Below, piece after piece: positions 40,449-49,140 of a stretch of DNA of 64,000 nt. The translations under genes were made by a program, and so were the position numbers. Origin of the DNA: Nonomuraea glycinis (GTDB taxonomy: Bacteria > Actinomycetota > Actinomycetes > Streptosporangiales > Streptosporangiaceae); NCBI RefSeq assembly GCF_014646515.1, contig NZ_BMNK01000022.1:62001-126000 (forward strand). Reading direction: 5' to 3'. The notes under the pieces are model-generated. The model saw only the letters and a list, made by a program, of their open reading frames with translations, was not told the DNA's origin and did not search any database. Within the stretch, counting starts at the first letter, position 1, and each line of letters begins with the position of its first letter.

Positions 40449-40837
40449 ACGCTCCAGCCATGCTCGACACGGTCTTCGCCTGATCAGGCGCTACGCGCCG
40501 ACGAGCTCAGGCTGTGACCGTGGGGGCAGCCCCCCACACCCCGGCGAGGGGGCCTCCCGGCCCTCTCCCGCTCCCCCGAGAGTGAAACGCTCCTCGCGCG
40601 GGACACAGACGCCTGGTTGGTTCGGCACGCCACCGAACCGCCCGGCCCATGGCAGGCACTCAGGACGCGAAGGTCTGCCCTGGTGAGGTCGTACCAGATA
40701 GGCGGCCTTTACTCACACCCCGCCTTTCGTGACGTGCCGTCACAACCTGATGGTCAATCCATTTGATGCCATCCTACGTATGAAGTGTTCGCCAGAAAGC
40801 TTGAAACGGTATCCTGACGGCCAGGAAGGGGGTGCTC
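40449..40837. other. 389-base intergenic region before the RloAB pair
   Basis: No gene supported. It holds a hairpin at 40520-40537 (GTGGGGG with CCCCCAC) that can terminate the upstream gene. The right third is AT-richer and presumably holds the RloAB promoter; a TATCCT -10-like box at 40810-40815 has only a weak -35 partner. The gene is preceded by AGGAAGGGGG as ribosome site. Confidence 0.5.
40520..40537 (+). terminator. GC-rich hairpin terminator
   Basis: A 7-bp perfect stem, GTGGGGG at 40520-40526 with CCCCCAC at 40531-40537, four-base loop, 71 bases after the secreted protein's stop. Confidence 0.5.
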
Positions 40838-42067
40838 ATGCTTCTCGGTTTCCGGTTGGCGAACGTCCTGTCGTTCAGGAGCGATCAGCGCCTTTCGATG
40901 GTCGCGACGGAGCTGGGCAGCGGTGCCGCCCGTCGTCTCCCGATCAAGGAGGCCGGGCGGCCCGTATCCGTGGTGCCGGTCGTGGGCATCTACGGAGCGA
41001 ACGCTTCGGGCAAGTCCAACACCCTCACCGGCCTGCGGATGATGCGTCATGCCGTGCTGAAATCCGTCGCCTGGGTCAACGAAGAGCACCCGGTCCGGCG
41101 CGTCCCCTTCGCGCTCGATCCCCAGTGCGCCGAGGAGACGTCCTTCTACGAGGTCGATCTCGAGCTGGACGGGATCCGCTACACCTACGGGTTCGAGATC
41201 GACGACGAGCGCGTGCATGCGGAGTGGCTGCATGCCTACCCCAAGGGACGGCGTCAGGTCTGGTTCGACCGGGACGGCGACGAGATCCACTTCGCCGGTG
41301 AGGGACTGCGTGGGGAGAAACAGGACCTGGTGCGGAAGACCCGGCCGGACTCCCTCTTCCTCACGGTTGCCGCCGAGTGGAACAACGAGCAGCTGCTGCC
41401 GGTGTTCGAGTGGTTCCGCGACAATCTGTGGTTGATCAGCCCCGAGCAGGACCGGCCGCAACGCCAGGAGTTCACCAAGGCGCGAGTGGTTCGCGAAGAG
41501 CGCTTCAGGGATCAGGTGGGGCGGCTGCTGACTCGGGCCGATCTGGGCATCGTCGGGTTCGACGACGAGGCGCTGCGGACGGGCGAGGTGCGCCTGCTGC
41601 ATCGGGCCGGTGAGCACACCACTTCTCTGGATTTCGCCCACGAGTCGATGGGCACCCGCTCCTGGTTCGCGCTGCTCGGCCCGCTGCTGGAGGCGTTCCA
41701 GCAGGGGACCACGGTGCTGGTGGACGAGCTGGACGCCAGCCTGCATCCGGCCTTGGTGGCGGAGGTGATCTGGATGTTCGAGGACGCCGAGGTCAACGTC
41801 CGTGGTGCGCAGATGGTGTTCACCACGCATGACGCGTCACTTCTGCGTCCCCTCTCGGGCGGCGAGAGAATCCTCGACCGGGACATGGTGTGGATCAGCG
41901 AGAAGGATCATCAGGGGGTCACCCAGCTGTATCCGCTGTCGAGCCTGCGCCCGCCCCCGCGCCCGAACGAGAACCTCGAACGGGGATGGCTTCTGGGCCG
42001 CTTCGGCGGCGCACCTCGGGTCGCGCCCGGAGAGCTGGTGCGCGAGGCCGGGGAGGCGCTGGCTTGA
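40838..42067 (+). CDS. rloA: RloA/AbiLi-like AAA15-family ATPase
   Basis: 409 residues from ATG 40838. Opens with LLGFRLANVLSFRSDQRLSM, the AAA15/OLD-like N-terminal strand, Walker A GANASGKS (53-60), then a long helical insertion with DLELDGIRYTYGFEIDD, signature-like HESMGTRSWF and Walker B TVLVDELDASLHPALV, and the switch His in VFTTHDASLL. COG1106-type ATPases pair with RloB in anti-phage systems (AbiL). Upstream of RloB with TTGA overlap. No restriction-modification genes are adjacent. Confidence 0.88.
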   Translation: MLLGFRLANVLSFRSDQRLSMVATELGSGAARRLPIKEAGRPVSVVPVVGIYGANASGKSNTLTGLRMMRHAVLKSVAWVNEEHPVRRVPFALDPQCAEETSFYEVDLELDGIRYTYGFEIDDERVHAEWLHAYPKGRRQVWFDRDGDEIHFAGEGLRGEKQDLVRKTRPDSLFLTVAAEWNNEQLLPVFEWFRDNLWLISPEQDRPQRQEFTKARVVREERFRDQVGRLLTRADLGIVGFDDEALRTGEVRLLHRAGEHTTSLDFAHESMGTRSWFALLGPLLEAFQQGTTVLVDELDASLHPALVAEVIWMFEDAEVNVRGAQMVFTTHDASLLRPLSGGERILDRDMVWISEKDHQGVTQLYPLSSLRPPPRPNENLERGWLLGRFGGAPRVAPGELVREAGEALA

Positions 42068-42768
42068 GCCCCGACAAGCGAAAGACGAAGCGGCAACGCG
42101 GCTCGAGCTTGACGGCTCAGCCACCGCCTCGCGCGGCCAACCGGATCTTCTATGCGGTGGCTGAGGGCGCGGTCACGGAGTACGACTACCTGACCATGCT
42201 GCAGAACGCGTTCTCCGAACAGTGCTCGTTCCGGATCGACATGCCCCGATCTCGGCCGGACGACATGAAGCCGTGGCGGGTTGCCGAGCGCGTCCTGGCC
42301 GTGGCCGAGGAGGACGCCCGCCGGCCGGAAGGCGAGCAGTACGCCGAAATTTGGGCGCTCTTCGATCGCGACAGGCACAGGGACGTCGCCGAGGCCCTGG
42401 ACGCGCTCGACGGACATTCGAAGGTCAGGGTGGCCTTTTCCAACCCCTCTTTCGACTTCTGGCTATATCTGCACTACGCGCTGCACGATGTGCCTCAGGA
42501 CGGCTGGAATCATCAGATTCACCAACTCCTGGCACAGAGCCCAGGCTTCCTCGGGTTCGGTGCGAAGGACAAGAGGATCACCAAGGCCAGGGCCGACAAC
42601 CTGCTCCCGCGCATCAAGATGACCTGCGACCATGCGCGGAGCCTGGACAAGCGTTGCAGGTCCGGCAAGTGTGCGCATCGGCGCGGCACGAAGCCGGACT
42701 GCGGCCCGCTTGATCAGGATCCGTCGACGGGGATGTGGCGTCTGCTTGAAAGCCTGGGGATCGCCTAG
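42064..42768 (+). CDS. rloB: RloB/AbiLii-like protein
   Basis: 234 residues from TTG 42064 (frame open further upstream but inside rloA; the TTGA overlap with rloA's stop and a GGGGAGG site upstream fix the start). RloB domain: N-terminal basic tail (KRKTKRQRG), then RIFYAVAEGAVTEYDYL, ALFDRDRH (acidic pair like the Toprim DxD), NPSFDFWLYLHY and a C-terminal Cys/His cluster (CDHARSLDKRCRSGKC) that could bind zinc. Toprim-type nuclease activity is proposed for this family but is not shown here. Confidence 0.88.
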   Translation: MSPDKRKTKRQRGSSLTAQPPPRAANRIFYAVAEGAVTEYDYLTMLQNAFSEQCSFRIDMPRSRPDDMKPWRVAERVLAVAEEDARRPEGEQYAEIWALFDRDRHRDVAEALDALDGHSKVRVAFSNPSFDFWLYLHYALHDVPQDGWNHQIHQLLAQSPGFLGFGAKDKRITKARADNLLPRIKMTCDHARSLDKRCRSGKCAHRRGTKPDCGPLDQDPSTGMWRLLESLGIA

Positions 42769-42776
42769 GGCGTAGG

Positions 42777-42977
42777 TCAGGGCTGGAGGAACGTGCCGAG
42801 TTCGGTGACGTCGATGAGGCCGTCGCCGTCCTGGTCGAGTTTGCGGACGCCTTCCTGGGCCGCCTCCAAAGTGATGGGGCGGCCGAGGACCTCCATCAGC
42901 CGTACCAGCTCGACGGCGGAGATGCGGCCGTCCTTGTCGGTGTCGATCAGGTCGAAGGTGATCGCGTAGTCGCTCAT
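42777..42977 (-). CDS. Small EF-hand calcium-binding protein
   Basis: 66 residues from ATG 42977. Two complete EF-hand loops: DTDKDGRISAVE and DQDGDGLIDVTE, both with Asp at 1, 3, 5 and Glu at 12, so both should bind calcium. The calerythrin/CalD-like small EF-hand proteins of actinobacteria act as calcium buffers or sensors. Convergent with rloB (9-base gap). Confidence 0.9.
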   Translation of the reverse strand: MSDYAITFDLIDTDKDGRISAVELVRLMEVLGRPITLEAAQEGVRKLDQDGDGLIDVTELGTFLQP

Positions 42978-43098
42978 GGTGGCCCTTCCAGTGGATCGTG
43001 TCGGGTCAGACCTTAGTGGCGACTTGTCGTACTGCGTCAATGTTTGAGGTCACTTGTGGGTGTGGTGAGATCGCGGCCTGCCGGGGTAGTGAGGCGCG

Positions 43099-44757
43099 AT
43101 GCGAATGACGTACACCAGCGACCTTTGGTGGAAGAACGCGGTCATCTACTGCCTGGACGTGGAGACGTTCAAGGACGGGAACGGTGATGGCATCGGCGAC
43201 TTCCGGGGGCTCACGCAGCAGATCGACTATCTGGCGGGGCTCGGGGTCACCTGCCTGTGGCTGATGCCGTTCTATCCGACGCCCAAGCAGGACGATGGTT
43301 ACGACGTCACCGACTACTACAGCGTCGATCCCCGGCTGGGCACGCTGGGTGACTTCGTGGAGTTCATGCGCACCGCGCACGACCGCGGCCTGCGGGTCAT
43401 CGCCGACCTGGTCGTCAACCACACCTCCGACCAGCATCCCTGGTTCGTGGAGGCGCGTAAGAGCAAGGACTCGGCGCGGCGCGACTGGTACGTCTGGTCC
43501 GACACCCCGGAGCCGGAGCCCAAGGAGGTGGTCTTCCCCGACAAGGAGGACAGCGTCTGGGAGCTCGACGAGGGCACCGGCCAGTACTACCTGCACAGCT
43601 TCTACCGCCACCAGCCCGACGTGAACATGGGCAACCCCGAGGTGCGCGACGAGATCACCCGCATTCTGGGCTTCTGGATGGAGCTCGGGCTGTCGGGGTT
43701 CCGGGTCGACGCGGTGCCGTTCCTGATCGAGAACGTCGCGCCCGAGCTGCCCGACCCGCATGAGGTGCTGGCCGACCTGCGGGCCTTCATGACCCGGCGC
43801 AAGGGCGACTCGGTGCTGCTCGGCGAGGTCAACGTGGCCTACGACGAGCTGCTCGCCTACTTCGGCGACGGGCTCGGCGACCAGCTCAGCATGTGCTTCG
43901 ACTTCATCGGCATGCAGCGCGCCTGGCTGTCGCTGGCCCGGGGCGAGGCCGCGCCGCTCGCCGCCGCGCTCAAGCAGCGGCCCGCGCCGCCGAAGGACTG
44001 CCAGTGGGCGGTGTTCCTGCGCAACCATGACGAGCTGACCCTGGACAAACTCACCGAGGACGAACGCCAGGAGATCTTCAAGGCGTTCGGCCCGGACAAG
44101 GACATGCAGCTCTTCGGCCGAGGGCTGCGCAGGCGGGTCCCGCCGATGCTCGGCGGCGACCCGCGGCACGTCAAGCTCGTCTACAGCCTGCTGTTCTCCC
44201 TGCCGGGCACCCCGGTGCTCTTCTACGGCGAGGAGATCGGCATGGGCGAGGACCTGCGGGCCGAAGGCCGCATGGCGGTCCGTACGCCCATGCAGTGGTC
44301 CAAGGAGGGCGGCTTCACCAGGGGCACGCCGGTGCGCGCGATGACCGAGGGCGAGTTCGGCCCCGAACGGGTCAACGTGGCCGACCAGTTGCGTGACACC
44401 TCATCGCTGCTGCGCTGGATCCAGCTTCTCATCGAGCGCTACCGCCAGTGTCCCGAGCTGGCCTGGGGCACCCACACCCTGCTGGAGTCCGGCAGCCCGG
44501 AGGTCTTCGCGCACCGCTGCGACGCCGATGGCGCCACGGTCATCGCAGTGCACAACCTCGCCGACCGCCACGCGGACGTCGAGCTGTCACTGGCCGGCCT
44601 GGAAGGCTGCCGGCTCACCGACCTCCTGGTGGACGGCACGCTGGAAGTGCCCGAGAGCGGCCGGGTGAGCCTGCCTCTCGACGGGTACGGCTGCCGCTGG
44701 CTGCGCGTCTCGTCCCCCGATGTCCCCCCTGAGGACGCCTCGATCCTGTCCCACTGA
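43099..44757 (+). CDS. GH13 family trehalose-synthase-like enzyme
   Basis: 552 residues. GH13 (beta/alpha)8: TFKDGNGDGIGDFRGL, region I DLVVNHTSDQHPW, region II GFRVDAVPF (nucleophile Asp), region III LLGEVNVAYDE (acid/base Glu) and region IV RNHDELTLDKL. The GLTQQIDYL and YPTPKQDDGYDVTDYY segments match the TreS subfamily (GH13_16). It ends without a maltokinase extension. Likely interconverts maltose and trehalose or acts on related alpha-glucans; second-copy TreS-like proteins with other activity exist. GAGG ribosome site. Confidence 0.85.
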   Translation: MRMTYTSDLWWKNAVIYCLDVETFKDGNGDGIGDFRGLTQQIDYLAGLGVTCLWLMPFYPTPKQDDGYDVTDYYSVDPRLGTLGDFVEFMRTAHDRGLRVIADLVVNHTSDQHPWFVEARKSKDSARRDWYVWSDTPEPEPKEVVFPDKEDSVWELDEGTGQYYLHSFYRHQPDVNMGNPEVRDEITRILGFWMELGLSGFRVDAVPFLIENVAPELPDPHEVLADLRAFMTRRKGDSVLLGEVNVAYDELLAYFGDGLGDQLSMCFDFIGMQRAWLSLARGEAAPLAAALKQRPAPPKDCQWAVFLRNHDELTLDKLTEDERQEIFKAFGPDKDMQLFGRGLRRRVPPMLGGDPRHVKLVYSLLFSLPGTPVLFYGEEIGMGEDLRAEGRMAVRTPMQWSKEGGFTRGTPVRAMTEGEFGPERVNVADQLRDTSSLLRWIQLLIERYRQCPELAWGTHTLLESGSPEVFAHRCDADGATVIAVHNLADRHADVELSLAGLEGCRLTDLLVDGTLEVPESGRVSLPLDGYGCRWLRVSSPDVPPEDASILSH

Positions 44758-44760
44758 GGT

Positions 44761-45501
44761 TCATAGGTAGGACGGGCCGCTGACGCGGTGCCTGAAAGTC
44801 CACCACACCCAGGCCTGCGAGGCCACCAGCGGCGGCATCATGACCAGGATGACCGGGGCCAGCAGCGCGCCGGACGTCCCCGCCTCCAGGGGGAGCCGCA
44901 GCCCGGCCAGCACCCCGACGACGGCCACGGCGGCCGCCGTCAGGGCGAGGGTGCGCACCTCGCTCGCGCCGCCCGACAGCACCGCCGCCCGCTCGCGCAG
45001 CGTCCCGCGCAGCCGCAGCGCCGCGAAGGCCAGCCCGTGCGTGGCGAACAGCGCCGCGAGCGCCAGCGCGGGCAGCAGAGCGAGCGGGCCGCTCATCCCG
45101 AGCAGCACGTCGCTGAGCAGCAACCCCCAGCTCAGCGCCAGCCCCCAACTGCCGGCGACGATCGCCCCATCCCACAGCGACCACCAGCGCGGGCCCGATA
45201 CCCGGCCGCGCAGCCACAGCCCCATGTCGCGGATCACCCACGACAGCAGCAGCACCACGACCAGCGAGTAGTGCGCGGCCATCAGGTCGCCCTCCAGCTT
45301 GGGGAACAGGCCGACGAGCACTCCGGCGGTGGCCACCAGCCACACCTCGTTGCCGAGGAAGAACGGCGCGATGGCGGCGATCGTCTCACGCCGCTCGCCC
45401 GAGGTCCGCCCCAGGTACGGCAGCAGCATGCCGACCCCGATATCGGCCCCCGCCAGCACCAGATAGCCGAGTGCGAAGAAGGCCAGGATGAAGATCTCCA
45501 T
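44761..45501 (-). CDS. cydB: Cytochrome bd oxidase subunit II, shortened
   Basis: 246 residues, about 90-100 fewer than typical CydB. It keeps the N-terminal helices (MEIFILAFFALGYLVLAGADIGVGMLLP), the FFLGNEVWLVATAGVLVGLFP loop and a total of six or seven helices, but lacks the last ones. Partner of CydA encoded 10 bases upstream. Truncated subunits II are known in some actinobacteria (CydB2-like), so this may be functional. Confidence 0.85.
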   Translation of the reverse strand: MEIFILAFFALGYLVLAGADIGVGMLLPYLGRTSGERRETIAAIAPFFLGNEVWLVATAGVLVGLFPKLEGDLMAAHYSLVVVLLLSWVIRDMGLWLRGRVSGPRWWSLWDGAIVAGSWGLALSWGLLLSDVLLGMSGPLALLPALALAALFATHGLAFAALRLRGTLRERAAVLSGGASEVRTLALTAAAVAVVGVLAGLRLPLEAGTSGALLAPVILVMMPPLVASQAWVWWTFRHRVSGPSYL

Positions 45502-45511
45502 ATCCGCTCCC

Positions 45512-46774
45512 TCAGAACGTCGCGACGGGGACGGCCGCCTCGATGGGCCGATCGCCCAGGGTCACGCCGGCGGGCCCGCGCCGGGCGGCCCTGGCCAGCA
45601 GCCAGTAATTGATCACGATCAGTACGGCGAACACCGAGGTGAAGGCGATGACCGAGAACCGCATCTGCCCGGCGCTCACCGGGGACATCGCCTCAGCCGT
45701 CGTCAGCAGCCCATAGACCGCCCACGGCTGCCGCCCCATCTCACGGAAGATCCACCCGCCCAGCATCGCGACGAACGGCACCGGGATCATCGCGGTCAGC
45801 AGCCAGTGCCAGATCCGCAGCCCTCGAACCACCGGCCGGAACAGCATCAGCAGGAAACTCAGCCCGGCGAAGAAGAACATCAGCGCGAACAGGATCAGCA
45901 TCGTCATCGCCCCGCTCTGCACCCACGCCACGGGCGGCAGGTAGTCGCCGGGCCCGTGCAGCGCCACCATCTCGGCCTGCGCCTCGGCCATCCGCCCGGC
46001 GTTCCCTACCCAGGCGGCGCTCTTCGCCGGCTGGAGCGTCTGGAACGCGATGCCGCCGAACGTGGCGGTGACCAGTGTCGCGGGCAGCGCGACCGTGATC
46101 CCGACGCGCAGCGACTTGCGGAAGAAGTCCTGCTCGGCCGTCCGCCTGCGCAGGTGGTAGGCGCTCACCCCGGCCATGAAGAACCCGGCGACCACCAGCG
46201 CGCCGCTCAGGATGTGCCCGAACGCCACCAGCGCCGCCGGGTTGGCCACCATCGCGCCGAAGTCGCCCAGGTGCAGCACCCCGTCCTGGACCCGGTGGCC
46301 GACGGGGTGCTGCAGGAAGCCGTTCGCCACCATGATCCAGAACGCCGAGGCGTAGGCGGTGAGCGTGACCACCCAGATCAGCGTCAGATGGGCCCAGCGG
46401 TTCAGCTTGTTCCAGCCGAAGATCCACAGGCCCAGGAACGTCGCCTCGACGAAGAACGCCATCATGGTCTCGAGTGCCAGCGCCGAGCCGAACGCGTTGC
46501 CCGCGAACTTCGTCAGGCCGCTCCACGACAGCCCGAGCTGAAACTCCATGACCAGCCCGGTGACGATGCCCATCGCGTAGTTGATGATGTAGAGCTGCCC
46601 CCAGAAGCGCGTCATCGCCTGGTGGACCGGGTCGCGCCCGAACGTGGCCCGGGTCTGGAGGAGGGCCACCAGCGTCGCCAGGCCGAGCGTCAGCGCGACG
46701 AACAGGAAGTGCGCGCCTGCGGTGAGCGCGAACTGCAGGCGGGCGAGTTCCACGGTTTCCATGCCGAGGAGCAT
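45512..46774 (-). CDS. cydA: Cytochrome bd oxidase subunit I
   Basis: 420 residues. Nine helices with the haem ligands of CydA: the N-terminal AGAHFLFVALTLG (His of haem b595), the Q-loop region with MEFQLGLSWS, GVSAYHLRR (His of haem b558) and GRQPWAVYGLLTT at the C-terminal side. Quinol oxidase that reduces O2 to water with high affinity. The Q-loop is of the short (Firmicutes/actinobacterial) type. Forms an operon with cydB. Confidence 0.93.
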   Translation of the reverse strand: MLLGMETVELARLQFALTAGAHFLFVALTLGLATLVALLQTRATFGRDPVHQAMTRFWGQLYIINYAMGIVTGLVMEFQLGLSWSGLTKFAGNAFGSALALETMMAFFVEATFLGLWIFGWNKLNRWAHLTLIWVVTLTAYASAFWIMVANGFLQHPVGHRVQDGVLHLGDFGAMVANPAALVAFGHILSGALVVAGFFMAGVSAYHLRRRTAEQDFFRKSLRVGITVALPATLVTATFGGIAFQTLQPAKSAAWVGNAGRMAEAQAEMVALHGPGDYLPPVAWVQSGAMTMLILFALMFFFAGLSFLLMLFRPVVRGLRIWHWLLTAMIPVPFVAMLGGWIFREMGRQPWAVYGLLTTAEAMSPVSAGQMRFSVIAFTSVFAVLIVINYWLLARAARRGPAGVTLGDRPIEAAVPVATF

Positions 46775-46871
46775 CCGGCCCTGGCCTGCCCCGGCGCGTC
46801 AGCCCAGCGCGGGCACCTGGTGTACACCTCCGGTGACATGACGCCGGAAGGCGTACGACTCAGGAGGTAAG

Positions 46872-46988
46872 CCGGCCCGTAAGGGGTGAACCGGCCCGTA
46901 AGGGGTGAGCCGGCCCGTCACGGGTGACCCGGCCCGTTAGAGGTGACCCGGCGGCCCGTTAGAGGTGAGCCGGTCCGTCAGGGAGTAA
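46872..46988. repeat. Six tandem copies of a 19-bp unit
   Basis: Units CCGGCCCGTAAGGGGTGAA-like at 46872, 46891, 46910, 46929, 46948 (with a 3-bp insertion) and 46970. The last overlaps the 3' end of the response-regulator gene at 46978. Lies between cydA's start and that gene. Confidence 0.85.
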
Positions 46989-47646
46989 GCCAGCCCGGCG
47001 TGATGAGTCCGGCCTCGTAGGCGAGCACCACGAGCTGGGCCCGGTCGCGCACCCGGAGCTTGCTCATGATCCGGCTGACGTGCGTCTTGGCCGTGGCCGG
47101 GCTGAGCACCAGCCTGGCCGCGATCTCGTCGTTGGACAGCCCGCCCGCGACCAGCCCCAGGACCTCCCGCTCCCGCTCGGTGAGCGCGTTGAGCTCGGGC
47201 CCCGGCTCCGGGCGCTTGACCCGGCTCGCGAACTCGGCGATCAGCTTGCGGGTGACGGACGGCGCGATCAGCGCGTCGCCCCTGGCGACCACCCGGACGG
47301 CGTGGATCAGCTCGGCGGGCTCGGTGTCCTTGACCAGGAAGCCGCTGGCGCCCGCGCGCAGCGCGCCGTAGACGTAGTCGTCGAGGTCGAACGTGGTCAG
47401 GATGATCACTCTGACCTGCGCCAGCCGTGGGTCGGCGATGATCTGGCGGGTGGCCTCCAGCCCGTCGAGCCGGGGCATGCGGATGTCCATGAGGACCACG
47501 TCGGGCCTGCTCTCGCGGGCTCCGGCCACCGCCTCGGCGCCGTTGGCGGCCTCGGCCACCACCTCGATGTCGTCCTCGTCGCTCAGGATGGACCGGAACC
47601 CGGCCCGTACCAGATGCTGATCATCGGCGAGCAGCGTGCGAATCAT
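46978..47646 (-). CDS. NarL/LuxR-family response regulator
   Basis: 222 residues. Receiver with acidic pocket LLADDQ, phospho-Asp in VLMDIRMPRLDG, Thr in LTTFDLDDYVY and Lys in LVKDTEP; LuxR helix-turn-helix LTEREREVLGLVAGGLSNDEI then VSRIMSKLRVRD. Follows its histidine kinase by 43 bases on the same strand. The 3' end sits in the 19-bp repeat array. Confidence 0.95.
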   Translation of the reverse strand: MIRTLLADDQHLVRAGFRSILSDEDDIEVVAEAANGAEAVAGARESRPDVVLMDIRMPRLDGLEATRQIIADPRLAQVRVIILTTFDLDDYVYGALRAGASGFLVKDTEPAELIHAVRVVARGDALIAPSVTRKLIAEFASRVKRPEPGPELNALTEREREVLGLVAGGLSNDEIAARLVLSPATAKTHVSRIMSKLRVRDRAQLVVLAYEAGLITPGWLTP

Positions 47647-47689
47647 GACACTCCGTCCGGATGGGGATGGCCGGTGGGCGGCGTGCGGG

Positions 47690-48823
47690 TCATGGCGCTC
47701 CGTTCAGCGGTAGTCGGGCGGTGACTCGGAAGCCGCCTTCGGGTCTGGGGCCCGCGTCGAGGCTGCCGCCCAGTGCGGTGGCGCGTTCGCGCATGCCCTG
47801 CAAGCCGAAGCCGCTGCCCTCGGTGAAGGTGACGCCCGGACCAGCATCCTCAACGCGGATCACGATATTTCCGGACGTGTTGCTGACGGTCAGGGTGGCT
47901 TCCTCGCTGCCGGAGTGCCGGGACACGTTCGTCAGCGCCTCCCGGATGATCCGGGCCGCGGCCAGATCCACCTCGGCGGGCACCGCGTCCAACGGCCCCG
48001 ACACCTCGGTGCGCACGCTCAGCCCGGAGGTTTCCACCAGCGCGTCCAGCCGCGCCAGACTCCCGGCGGGCGCGGTCGGCGCGTCCTCGTCCACCTGGCG
48101 CAGCACCCCCAGCGTGGTACGCAGCTCGCGCAGCGTCTCCTTGCTCGTGTCCTTGATCGTACGCAGCGCCGACTCGGCCTCCTCGGGCCGCTTCTTCAGC
48201 CCGTGCAACGCGGCCGAGGCCTGCACGTTGATCATGGAGATGTTGTGCCCGAGCAGGTCGTGCAGCTCCCTGGCGATGCGCAGCCGCTCCTCGCCGGCCC
48301 GCCGCCTGGCCTCCTCCTCCTTGCTGTGCTCCGCGTCGCGCACCCGCTGCTCTGCCTCCCGCAGGAAGGCGCGGCGGTTGTGGGTCACGCCGCCCGCGGC
48401 GATGGCGGCCACCACCCAGCCCGCGATCATCACGAAGGTGCTGTCGTCGACGTGCCGGGTGCCCTGGAGCTCGCCGAGCCCCATGGCCAGTAACGAGGCC
48501 GCGCCGGTGGCGATGGCGGCGATGAGACGGCCCCGGTCGGCGGCGGTGTAGAGGACCACGAACGGCAGGAAGATGAGCGGCGCGTCGAGCCTGGCGAAGG
48601 GATAGTAGGCGACCACGGCCGCCGACACGACCACCAGCGCGAGCACCGGATAACGCTCGCGGAGCAGCATCCCCGCCGTGGCGATGAGCGGCAGCAGCAC
48701 GTCCAGGACGTTGGGCTGTCTGTCCGGCCGGACCGCCCAGGTGATGGCCACGGCGGCCACCACCACGGCGATCACGGCGAGCGACCCGACGGTGCCCGTC
48801 GTCAACCTGCGCATGCTGCCCAT
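47690..48823 (-). CDS. NarL-type sensor histidine kinase
   Basis: 377 residues from ATG 48823 (or 48814). N-terminal membrane domain of four to five helices (VGSLAVIAVVVAAVAITWAV onward), then HisKA_3 with ARELHDLLGHNISMINV (phospho-His) and a C-terminal ATPase lid with RVEDAGPGV and GFGLQGMRERATALGG. Partner of the response regulator 43 bases downstream. Signal unknown. Confidence 0.92.
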   Translation of the reverse strand: MGSMRRLTTGTVGSLAVIAVVVAAVAITWAVRPDRQPNVLDVLLPLIATAGMLLRERYPVLALVVVSAAVVAYYPFARLDAPLIFLPFVVLYTAADRGRLIAAIATGAASLLAMGLGELQGTRHVDDSTFVMIAGWVVAAIAAGGVTHNRRAFLREAEQRVRDAEHSKEEEARRRAGEERLRIARELHDLLGHNISMINVQASAALHGLKKRPEEAESALRTIKDTSKETLRELRTTLGVLRQVDEDAPTAPAGSLARLDALVETSGLSVRTEVSGPLDAVPAEVDLAAARIIREALTNVSRHSGSEEATLTVSNTSGNIVIRVEDAGPGVTFTEGSGFGLQGMRERATALGGSLDAGPRPEGGFRVTARLPLNGAP

Positions 48824-48894
48824 TGTCCACGGCCTGCGCGGCGGATACATCAACCCCTGGTGGTAGCCCCGGTGCACGCGGGTAGTGCTGAGGA

Positions 48895-49107
48895 ATGAGC
48901 ACCAAAGACGACCTGCGCCGCCTCGACGAGGATTTGGCGAAGCTGAAGCAGGATAATAAGGACCTACGCGACCAGATCCGTGACATGGGGGCGACCGACC
49001 AGTTCGAGATCGCCGCCATGATCGCTCAGGCCGATGAGCGGGCGGGACTCATCGCCGAGCTGGAAGCGCGCAGGGAGACCCTGCGCCTGCGGCTGGAACA
49101 GGAGTGA
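48895..49107 (+). CDS. Small coiled-coil protein
   Basis: 70 residues, highly charged and almost entirely helical: KDDLRRLDEDLAKLKQDNKD and AELEARRETLRLRLEQE give heptad patterns. No signal peptide. GAGGA immediately precedes the ATG (very short spacer). Possibly a small regulatory or structural protein. Convergent with the desaturase. Confidence 0.65.
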   Translation: MSTKDDLRRLDEDLAKLKQDNKDLRDQIRDMGATDQFEIAAMIAQADERAGLIAELEARRETLRLRLEQE

Positions 49108-49140
49108 GCGCTCCGAGGGCCGGCCGGCCCCCGAAGCGCG

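Noticed and set aside
46872..46988. CRISPR-like array
   Set aside because: Units are contiguous with no unique spacers, only 19 bp long, and no cas genes are present in the window.
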